This document shows positions 57,204 through 64,000 of a stretch of 64,000 bases of DNA, piece by piece. A program made the translations under genes and the position numbers. The DNA comes from Microbacterium marinum. Its GTDB lineage: Bacteria > Actinomycetota > Actinomycetes > Actinomycetales > Microbacteriaceae. The notes beneath the pieces are model-generated. The model was not told where the DNA came from and searched no databases. It saw only the letters and a list, made by a program, of their open reading frames with translations. Each line of letters starts with the position of its first letter. The stretch's first letter is position 1. The stretch covers positions 1,798,001 to 1,862,000 of the forward strand of contig NZ_JACHMD010000001.1 in the NCBI RefSeq assembly GCF_014204835.1, given 5' to 3'.

Positions 57204-58381
57204 CCGAGGACATCGTCATCGTCGCAGCAGCCCGGACCGCGCAGGGGAGGCTCCGCGGACAGCTCTCCTCGTTCTCCGCCCCCCAGCTCGGCGGGTTCGC
57301 GATCGCTGGAGCGCTCGCGCGCGGGGGAGTGGCCGCCTCGGCGGTGGACGCCGTCGTGATGGGCCAGGTGCTGCCTGCGGGATCGGGGCAGAATCCCGCC
57401 CGTCAAGCGGCGATCGCCGGCGGGGTCGGATGGGATGTGCCCGCGAGCTCCGTGAACAAGGTCTGCCTGTCCGGGCTCACCGCGATCATCGACGCGAAGC
57501 GCATGGTGGCCTCCGGCGATGCCTCGGTCGTCGTCGCGGGCGGCATGGAGTCGATGTCGCGCGCCCCGCACCTGCTGATGGGCTCGCGCGAGGGGTGGAC
57601 GTACGGGTCGGTCGAGGTCCTCGACCACATGGCGTACGACGGACTGACCGACGCGTACGACGGCGTGTCGATGGGGACCTCGACCGAGAGACACAATCCC
57701 GCGCTCGGGCTCACGCGACAAGCGCAGGACCAGGTGGCGGCACTGTCGCACCAGCGCGCAGCACAGGCGCAGGATGCCGGTGTCTTCGACGCCGAGATCG
57801 TTTCCGTGGAGGTGGCGCAGCGGCGGGGGGATCCGACGCTGGTGACCCGCGACGAGGGCATCCGGCCCGACACCACGGTGGACTCGCTCGCCGCCCTCCG
57901 GCCGGCATTCGATCCGCAGGGCACGATCACTGCGGGCAACGCCTCGCAGATCTCCGACGGCGCGGCAGCGGTCGTCGTGACGACCCGTGCGCTGGCCGAG
58001 GCGAACGGCTGGACGGTGCTCGCCGTCGTCGGGGCAGTCGGACAGGTCGCGGGACCGGACAACTCCCTGCAGTCGCAGCCGGCGCGCGCGATCACCCAGG
58101 CCCTCGGCAGGCAGCAGCTGACAGCGGCGGATCTCGATTTCGTGGAGATCAACGAGGCGTTCGGCGCCGTCGTCGCGCAGTCCCAGCGAGAGCTGGGGGT
58201 GTCCGAGGAGATCGTCAACGTGCACGGCGGCGGCATCGCGATCGGTCACCCGATCGGGGCGTCCGGCGCTCGACTGGTCGTGCACGCCGTGCATGAGCTG
58301 GCGCGCCGGGGCAGCGGGACGGCCGCGGTCGGCCTGTGCGGCGGAGGCGGTCAGGGCGAGGCGATGATCCTCACCCGCTGA
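57200..58381 (+). CDS. Thiolase (acetyl-CoA or 3-oxoadipyl-CoA acyltransferase)
   Basis: 393 aa. The nucleophile is C89 in SVNKVCLSG. The His of [14 protein letters not shown] and the second Cys in [10 protein letters not shown] complete the active site. It would cleave a 3-ketoacyl-CoA to acetyl-CoA plus a shortened acyl-CoA, following the CoA-transferase. Together with the IclR regulator, the set suits acetoacetate use or the end of the beta-ketoadipate pathway. No ring-cleavage genes are in the window, which leaves the first option open. Confidence 0.9.
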   Translation: MTEDIVIVAAARTAQGRLRGQLSSFSAPQLGGFAIAGALARGGVAASAVDAVVMGQVLPAGSGQNPARQAAIAGGVGWDVPASSVNKVCLSGLTAIIDAKRMVASGDASVVVAGGMESMSRAPHLLMGSREGWTYGSVEVLDHMAYDGLTDAYDGVSMGTSTERHNPALGLTRQAQDQVAALSHQRAAQAQDAGVFDAEIVSVEVAQRRGDPTLVTRDEGIRPDTTVDSLAALRPAFDPQGTITAGNASQISDGAAAVVVTTRALAEANGWTVLAVVGAVGQVAGPDNSLQSQPARAITQALGRQQLTAADLDFVEINEAFGAVVAQSQRELGVSEEIVNVHGGGIAIGHPIGASGARLVVHAVHELARRGSGTAAVGLCGGGGQGEAMILTR

Positions 58382-58388
58382 ACGCGGG

Positions 58389-58643
58389 TCAGCGCTTCAG
58401 GCGCTCCCGCAGCAGGCGCTTTTGGTCTCCCTCGACGGGCGAGTCGAGGGGGATCAGCTTCGCGCGCCGTGCGCGGCGGGTGTCGACGACGCTCCCGATC
58501 GCGAGTGCCAGGGTGATCCCCCAGCTGAGCCATGCCAGCGCGGTTCGCCAGGTGAAGGGCTCGTCGCTGCGCGCGGTGCGCAGAAGAGTGACGCCGCCCG
58601 TGATGGCCGACAGGAGTCCGGTTCCGAACAGGTAAGCGCGCAT
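58389..58643 (-). CDS. Small two-helix membrane protein
   Basis: 84 aa. Two hydrophobic helices (about residues 3-22 and 33-50) and a long basic C-terminal tail (RRARRAKLIPLD...KRLLRERLKR), probably in the cytoplasm. It has no known domain. It converges on the thiolase gene with only 7 bases between the stops. Confidence 0.65.
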   Translation of the reverse strand: MRAYLFGTGLLSAITGGVTLLRTARSDEPFTWRTALAWLSWGITLALAIGSVVDTRRARRAKLIPLDSPVEGDQKRLLRERLKR

Positions 58644-58672
58644 ACCACCACGCTAGCGCGGCCGGGAGGCAC

Positions 58673-58703
58673 GTGGATGGCTTGTTAGCCTGAGTCCATC
58701 CAC
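58673..58703. repeat. Inverted repeat upstream of otsA
   Basis: GTGGATGG / CCATCCAC with a 15-base centre lies 14 bases before the GTG of otsA. It includes TAGCCT, which may be the -10 box. It could be an operator or an mRNA hairpin. Confidence 0.45.
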
Positions 58704-58716
58704 CGAGAGGAATCCC

Positions 58717-60126
58717 GTGAGCGTCGCCTCCGACTTCGTCGTCGTGTCCAACCGTCTGCCGGTCGATCGCACCGATGACGAGGCGGAGCCGTGGCGACGC
58801 TCGCCCGGAGGCCTCGTCACCGCACTCGACCCCGTGATGCGCCGCAACGACGGCGCGTGGGTGGGCTGGCCGGGTCAGGCCGGTGTGGAGATCGAGCCGT
58901 TCGAGTTCGACGGACTCCGGCTCGTCCCCGTCGCGCTCTCGGCCGATGACATCCAGCTCTACTACGAGGGCTTCTCCAACGACACCATCTGGCCGCTCTA
59001 TCACGACGTCATCGCCACGCCGACGTATCACCGCACCTGGTGGGACGCGTACGTGCGCGTGAACCGGCGCTTCGCGGAGGCGGCGTCGGAGAACGCCGCT
59101 GAGGGCGCGACGGTCTGGGTCCACGACTATCAGCTGCAGCTGGTCCCGAAGATGCTCCGCGAGCTGCGGCCCGACGTCACCATCGGCTACTTCCACCACA
59201 TCCCGTTCCCGGCCTACGGCATCTACGCCCAGCTTCCCTGGCGCAAGCAGGTGCTCGAAGGGCTCCTCGGCGCCGACGTCATCGGCTTCCAGCGCGTGGC
59301 GGATGCCGGCAACTTCGCCCGGGCGGTCCGCCGCCAGCTCGGCTACGACACGAAGGCCGGTTCGATCGCCGTGCCCGAGGGGGAGGGGACGCGCACGGCG
59401 ATCGCCCGTGCGTATCCCATCTCCATCGACGCGTCCGTGTACGAGGATCTCGCCCGACGGCCCGACATCCAGGCGCGCGCCGCCGAGATCCGCGCGAGCC
59501 TCGGCAGCCCGCAGGCGATCCTGCTGGGTGTGGACCGCCTCGACTACACGAAGGGGATCCGCCACCGTCTGAAGGCGTACGGCGAACTCCTGTCGGACGG
59601 GCGCCTCTCGGTGCACGACGTCACGCTCGTCCAGGTCGCAAGTCCCAGTCGTGAGCGCGTGCAGACCTACATGCAGCTGCGGGACGAGATCGAACTGACG
59701 GTCGGCCGGATCAACGGCGATGCCGACGAGCTCGGCTACACGGCGATCCAGTACCTGCACCACTCGTATCCCCGCGAGGAGATGGTCGCCCTCTATCTCG
59801 CCGCCGACGTCATGCTGGTCACGGCCCTCCGCGATGGGATGAACCTCGTCGCGAAGGAGTACGTCGCCAGCCGGGTCGACGGCGGCGGCGTCCTCGTCCT
59901 GAGCGAGTTCACCGGCGCCGCGGACGAGCTCACCCAGGCCATCAGCGTGAACCCGCACGACATCGTCGGGCTCAAGGACGCGATCATGCAGGCGATCGAT
60001 ATGCCGGTGAAGGAACGGGAGCGTCGGATGCGCGCCCTGCGACGCCGGGTGCGGGAGAACGACGTCGCCCGCTGGTCGCAGCGGTTCCTGACCGACCTCG
60101 ATGCCGTGCGGAGCCAGCGGTCATGA
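58717..60126 (+). CDS. otsA: Trehalose-6-phosphate synthase (GT20)
   Basis: 469 aa, GTG 58717 behind GAGAGG. Family motifs: NRLPVDR near the start, SPGGLVTAL, WVHDYQLQLVP, FHHIPFPAYGIYAQLPWR, GVDRLDYTKGI and the nucleotide-binding LRDGMNLVAKE. It joins UDP- or GDP-glucose to glucose-6-phosphate. With otsB it makes trehalose, an osmolyte and component of actinobacterial cell walls. ATGA overlap with otsB shows coupled synthesis. Confidence 0.95.
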   Translation: MSVASDFVVVSNRLPVDRTDDEAEPWRRSPGGLVTALDPVMRRNDGAWVGWPGQAGVEIEPFEFDGLRLVPVALSADDIQLYYEGFSNDTIWPLYHDVIATPTYHRTWWDAYVRVNRRFAEAASENAAEGATVWVHDYQLQLVPKMLRELRPDVTIGYFHHIPFPAYGIYAQLPWRKQVLEGLLGADVIGFQRVADAGNFARAVRRQLGYDTKAGSIAVPEGEGTRTAIARAYPISIDASVYEDLARRPDIQARAAEIRASLGSPQAILLGVDRLDYTKGIRHRLKAYGELLSDGRLSVHDVTLVQVASPSRERVQTYMQLRDEIELTVGRINGDADELGYTAIQYLHHSYPREEMVALYLAADVMLVTALRDGMNLVAKEYVASRVDGGGVLVLSEFTGAADELTQAISVNPHDIVGLKDAIMQAIDMPVKERERRMRALRRRVRENDVARWSQRFLTDLDAVRSQRS

Positions 60127-60890
60127 GTGACCTCGACGCCGTCGTCGCCGCAGACCGGCTGCTGGTCGCGCTCGACTTCGACGGCACGCTGTCCCCCCTC
60201 GTGGACGAGCCGATGACCGCTCGGATGACGGGGGAGGCGCGCGCCGCGATCGACGCCCTCGTGCGTGCGCCCGACACGACGGTCGCCTTCGTGTCGGGGC
60301 GGTCGCTCGCGGACCTCCGCGTGATCGCCGAGCACGACGACGCCTCTCCGGTGCTCCTCGCGGGATCACACGGGGCCGAGTACTGGGCGCCGGGCGCCGT
60401 CTCTGACGAGCAGACAGACCCGGATGCCGTCGCGCTCCGTGACCGGCTCCGTTCTGACGCCGAGCACTTGGCAGCCGCCGTCGACGGGGCGTGGATCGAA
60501 CCGAAGACGTTCGGCTTCGCCGTGCACCTGCGTACCGCTCGGGACCGGGGCGCCGCGGCGAGCCTGCGCGAGAAGGTGGACGAACTCGTGTCGGAAGGCG
60601 CCCCGCAGTGGCGCCGCCGCGAGGGCCACAACCTCGTCGAGTTCGCCTTCCGAACCGAGGGCAAGGATGCCGCCGTCGCCCACCTCCGCGAACTCATCGG
60701 GGCCGATGCGGTGGTCTTCGCGGGCGACGACGTCACCGACGAGGACGCGCTCCGATCGCTGGGAGAGCGTGACCTCGGCATCCGTGTCGGCGGAGGTGAG
60801 ACGGCGGCATCCGTTCGTGTGGCAGACACCAGCGAACTGGCCGGATTGCTGTCGACCATCGCGACGCGACGCACTGCGTCGCGGCAATAG
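60123..60890 (+). CDS. otsB: Trehalose-6-phosphate phosphatase
   Basis: 255 aa, HAD superfamily. The catalytic motif is ALDFDGTLSPL near residue 20, with the cap segment and the later FAGDDVTDEDAL (metal-binding Asp pair). Length is normal. It removes phosphate from trehalose-6-phosphate made by OtsA, with which it overlaps by four bases. Confidence 0.94.
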   Translation: MSDLDAVVAADRLLVALDFDGTLSPLVDEPMTARMTGEARAAIDALVRAPDTTVAFVSGRSLADLRVIAEHDDASPVLLAGSHGAEYWAPGAVSDEQTDPDAVALRDRLRSDAEHLAAAVDGAWIEPKTFGFAVHLRTARDRGAAASLREKVDELVSEGAPQWRRREGHNLVEFAFRTEGKDAAVAHLRELIGADAVVFAGDDVTDEDALRSLGERDLGIRVGGGETAASVRVADTSELAGLLSTIATRRTASRQ

Positions 60891-60899
60891 ACTTCGAGA

Positions 60900-62606
60900 A
60901 TGCCCTCACCCGACGAGACGATCGACATCAAGCCCCGCAGCCGCGCGGTGACCGACGGCATCGAAGCCACGACCTCGCGCGGAATGCTCCGCGCGGTGGG
61001 TATGGGCGACGAGGACTGGGATAAGCCCCAGATCGGCATCGCGTCCAGCTGGAACGAGATCACCCCCTGCAACCTCAGCCTTGACCGGCTCGCGCAGGGC
61101 GCCAAAGAGGGCGTCCACGCCGGCGGCGGGTACCCGCTGCAGTTCGGCACGATCTCCGTGTCGGACGGCATCTCGATGGGCCACGAGGGCATGCACTTCT
61201 CGCTGGTGAGCCGCGAGGTCATCGCGGACTCCGTCGAGACCGTCATGATGGCCGAGCGTCTTGACGGCTCCGTCCTGCTCGCAGGATGCGACAAATCCAT
61301 CCCCGGAATGCTCATGGCCTCGGCGCGGCTTGACCTCTCGAGTGTCTTCCTCTACGCCGGATCGATCGCGCCGGGCTGGGTGAAGCTCAGTGACGGCACC
61401 GAGAAGGACGTCACGATCATCGACTCCTTCGAAGCGGTCGGAGCGTGCCTCGCCGGCAAGATGAGCGAGGCGGACCTCAAGCGCATCGAGTGCGCGATCG
61501 CGCCCGGAGAGGGTGCCTGCGGCGGCATGTACACCGCCAACACGATGGCGTCCGTCGCCGAGGCGCTCGGCCTGAGCCTGCCCGGCTCGGCTGCACCGCC
61601 CTCCGCCGACCGGCGCCGCGACTACTTCGCGCACCGCTCGGGCGAGGCGGTCGTGAACCTGCTGCGACAGGGGATCACCACGCGCGACATCCTGACCAAG
61701 GAGGCGTTCGAGAACGCGATCGCGCTGGCGATGGCTCTGGGTGGTTCCACCAACGTCGTGCTCCACCTGCTGGCGATCGCGCGTGAAGCTGAGGTGGATC
61801 TGTCGCTCCACGACTTCAACCGCATCGGCGACAAGGTTCCTCATGTCGCCGACATGAAGCCGTTCGGGAAGTACGTCATGAACGACGTCGACCGCCACGG
61901 CGGCATCCCCGTCATCATGAAGGCCATGCTCGATGAGGGCCTGCTGCACGGAGACGCGCTCACGGTCACCGGCAAGACGCTCGCCGAGAACCTGGCCGAC
62001 CTCGACCCCGACCCCATCGACGGCACGGTCATCCACACGTTCGACAACCCGATCCACGCCACCGGCGGCATCACGGTCCTCCACGGTTCGATGGCACCCG
62101 AGGGAGCCGTCGTGAAGACCGCGGGCTTCGACGCCGCCGTCTTCGAAGGCCCCGCGCGCGTGTTCGAGCGCGAGCGCGCAGCGATCGATGCGCTGGCCGC
62201 CGGAGACATCGAAGCCGGCAGTGTGGTCGTCATCCGCTACGAAGGCCCCAAGGGCGGTCCCGGCATGCGCGAGATGCTCGCGATCACGGCGGCCATCAAG
62301 GGCGCGGGGCTCGGAAAAGATGTACTACTCTTGACGGACGGACGATTCTCAGGCGGCACAACCGGCCTGTGCATCGGCCACATAGCACCCGAAGCGGTGG
62401 ACGCTGGTCCCATCGCCTTCGTGCGCGATGGTGATCTGATACGGGTCGATATCGCAGCTCGCTCTCTCGATCTACTCGTCGACGAGGCAGAGCTCGCCTC
62501 CCGCCGCTCTGGCTGGGAGCCGCTTCCCCCGCGCTATACCCGTGGCGTGTTGGCCAAGTACTCGAAGCTCGTGCGCTCCGCTGCGGAGGGCGCGACGACG
62601 GGATAG
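60900..62606 (+). CDS. ilvD: Dihydroxy-acid dehydratase
   Basis: 568 aa, ATG 60900. The iron-sulfur cluster cysteines are C57 (TPCNLSL), C130 (AGCDKSIPG) and C207 ([12 protein letters not shown]). It catalyses the third step of isoleucine and valine synthesis, from dihydroxy acid to keto acid. The ten-base gap to otsB may mean readthrough, but the two pathways are unrelated. Next to ilvB, it forms the branched-chain amino acid group. Confidence 0.95.
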   Translation: MPSPDETIDIKPRSRAVTDGIEATTSRGMLRAVGMGDEDWDKPQIGIASSWNEITPCNLSLDRLAQGAKEGVHAGGGYPLQFGTISVSDGISMGHEGMHFSLVSREVIADSVETVMMAERLDGSVLLAGCDKSIPGMLMASARLDLSSVFLYAGSIAPGWVKLSDGTEKDVTIIDSFEAVGACLAGKMSEADLKRIECAIAPGEGACGGMYTANTMASVAEALGLSLPGSAAPPSADRRRDYFAHRSGEAVVNLLRQGITTRDILTKEAFENAIALAMALGGSTNVVLHLLAIAREAEVDLSLHDFNRIGDKVPHVADMKPFGKYVMNDVDRHGGIPVIMKAMLDEGLLHGDALTVTGKTLAENLADLDPDPIDGTVIHTFDNPIHATGGITVLHGSMAPEGAVVKTAGFDAAVFEGPARVFERERAAIDALAAGDIEAGSVVVIRYEGPKGGPGMREMLAITAAIKGAGLGKDVLLLTDGRFSGGTTGLCIGHIAPEAVDAGPIAFVRDGDLIRVDIAARSLDLLVDEAELASRRSGWEPLPPRYTRGVLAKYSKLVRSAAEGATTG

Positions 62607-62645
62607 GCCCCCGCACACCCCCTCCCATCACGCAGAGGTATCTCC

Positions 62646-64000
62646 ATGTCATCAGACACTCTCGCCGCTGTGCCCCGTCCGCCGGCCGGAGGCGCATCCA
62701 CACCCGTCCTGACCGGAGCGCAGGCCGTCGTCCGCTCACTCGAGCTGCTCGGCGTCTCCGACGTCTTCGGTCTCCCGGGCGGCGCGATCCTCCCGGTCTA
62801 CGACCCCCTCATGGACACGTCGGAGATCCGGCACATCCTGGTCCGCCACGAGCAGGGCGCCGGACACGCGGCGGAGGGCTTCGCCGCGGCATCCGGTCGG
62901 GTGGGCGTCGCGATCGCGACCTCCGGCCCCGGCGCGACGAACCTCGTCACCGCCATCGCCGACGCGTACATGGACTCGATGCCGATCGTGGCCATCACGG
63001 GGCAGGTCTTCTCGACCCTCATGGGCACGGATGCCTTCCAGGAGGCCGACATCGTGGGCATCACGATGCCGATCACGAAGCACTCGTTCCTCGTGAAGGA
63101 TGCCGCGGAGATCCCCGCCGCCATCGCGAGCGCGTTCGAGATCGCGTCGACCGGTCGTCCCGGCCCCGTGCTCGTGGACATCACGAAGGACGCACAGCAG
63201 GCGGAGGCGCCCTTCGTGTGGCCGCCGAAGATCGAGCTCCCGGGCTACCGTCCGGTGACGAAGGCCCACGGCAAGCAGATCCAGGCCGCCGCACAGCTGA
63301 TCGCCGAGGCGGCGAAGCCCGTGCTCTACGTCGGTGGCGGCGTCGTCCGTGCCCACGCCGCGCCCGAGCTCCTCCGACTCGCGGAGGCGACCGGCGCCCC
63401 TGTGGTCACGACGCTGATGGCGCGGGGTGCGTTCCCCGACTCGCACCCACAGCAGCTGGGCATGCCCGGAATGCACGGGACGGTCCCCGCGGTGCTCGCC
63501 CTGCAGGAATCCGACCTGATCGTCGCGCTGGGAGCGCGATTCGATGACCGTGTGACCGGCAAGGCCGCCCTGTTCGCTCCGCACGCGAAGGTCGTGCACG
63601 TCGACATCGACCCGGCGGAGATCTCCAAGATCCGCACCGCCGACGTGCCGATCGTCGGCGATCTGAAGGACGTCCTCGTCGACCTCGACGCGGCGTTCGT
63701 CGGGGCGACCGCGGGCGCGAAGCCCGACATCTCCGACTGGTGGTCCTACCTCGACGGGCTGCGCGACGAGTTCCCGCTCGGCTACGCGCCGACGTCCGAC
63801 GGGCTGCTGGCGCCCCAGTACGTCATCCAGCGCATCGGCGAACTCACCGGCCCCGAGGGCGTCTACGCCGCCGGCGTCGGCCAGCACCAGATGTGGGCGG
63901 CGCAGTTCATCAAGTACGAGCGCCCGAACGCCTGGCTGAACTCCGGCGGTGCGGGCACCATGGGGTACTCCGTCCCCGCGGCCATGGGCGCCAAGGTCGC
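62646..64000 (+). CDS. ilvB: Acetolactate synthase large subunit (partial, cut by window end)
   Basis: The first 451 codons are in the window; the frame is open at the end. ATG 62646. TPP-dependent enzyme: [17 protein letters not shown] start of the binding domain (here [14 protein letters not shown]), catalytic E69 in [28 protein letters not shown], and the FAD/ubiquinone-domain part ([18 protein letters not shown]). The last visible part ([13 protein letters not shown]) begins the PP domain. It condenses pyruvate for valine/leucine or pyruvate with 2-ketobutyrate for isoleucine. ilvH is expected downstream. No attenuator is seen in the 39-bp gap after ilvD. Confidence 0.95.
   Translation, partial: MSSDTLAAVPRPPAGGASTPVLTGAQAVVRSLELLGVSDVFGLPGGAILPVYDPLMDTSEIRHILVRHEQGAGHAAEGFAAASGRVGVAIATSGPGATNLVTAIADAYMDSMPIVAITGQVFSTLMGTDAFQEADIVGITMPITKHSFLVKDAAEIPAAIASAFEIASTGRPGPVLVDITKDAQQAEAPFVWPPKIELPGYRPVTKAHGKQIQAAAQLIAEAAKPVLYVGGGVVRAHAAPELLRLAEATGAPVVTTLMARGAFPDSHPQQLGMPGMHGTVPAVLALQESDLIVALGARFDDRVTGKAALFAPHAKVVHVDIDPAEISKIRTADVPIVGDLKDVLVDLDAAFVGATAGAKPDISDWWSYLDGLRDEFPLGYAPTSDGLLAPQYVIQRIGELTGPEGVYAAGVGQHQMWAAQFIKYERPNAWLNSGGAGTMGYSVPAAMGAKV

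Overview
The window is high-GC DNA (roughly 70% by eye) from an actinobacterium, most likely a member of the Microbacteriaceae such as Microbacterium. That placement is an inference from gene content and style, not from a marker gene. It holds two very different parts: about 45.4 kb of an integrated tailed phage (siphovirus-type, by its long tape measure) and about 18.6 kb of host chromosome. The junction is at 45361-45402. There the last 42 bases of a tRNA-Lys(CTT) gene sit next to a tyrosine integrase gene, which is a typical attR. The left end of the prophage (attL and the intact tRNA) lies outside the window.

Prophage layout. A DUF2637-type membrane protein gene runs leftward off the window (775 to below 1). 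It is separated by an 870-bp divergent control region (776-1648) from a long rightward block (1649-25626) of about 40 tightly coupled genes with ATGA/GTGA overlaps. The first two thirds of this block are small genes of unknown function. They include a protein with tandem zinc-knuckle-like repeats and a membrane-anchored HExxH metallopeptidase. The block then becomes a replication/recombination module: an SF2/SNF2-type helicase, HTH proteins, a WhiB-like regulator, a Cas4-like nuclease, a Sak4/RecA-like ATPase, a candidate ssDNA-binding partner, a primase-polymerase/helicase and a RuvC-like resolvase. It ends at a strong terminator (25633-25673).

The leftward block (45217 down to 25684) reads int, a small HTH (Xis-like) protein, five genes of unknown function, neck proteins, tail subunits, a frameshifted tail assembly chaperone pair, the tape measure, minor tail proteins and lysis genes (XhlA-like protein, HTH-metallophosphoesterase, holin, endolysin). 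Terminase, portal and capsid genes are absent. Gene order suggests they lie left of position 1, with attP/int inserted inside the structural operon.

A short motif (consensus GATTTAGCGCGCAAAAC) recurs through the prophage and, by eye, not in the host part. It sits mostly between genes and points along the local direction of transcription, like the stoperators of mycobacteriophage L5. This is the most interesting signal in the window.

Host part, left to right: a giant SCO7613-like membrane protein with an Xre regulator and a DUF2975 protein; a CorA-type transporter; an operon of a GT2 glycosyltransferase, an EEP-family hydrolase, a DUF2238-like membrane protein and a DUF2945 protein; a Lpd-like flavin disulfide reductase; an IclR regulator divergent from a 3-oxoacid CoA-transferase A/B plus thiolase operon; otsA-otsB for trehalose; and ilvD-ilvB for branched-chain amino acids, the last cut by the window end.
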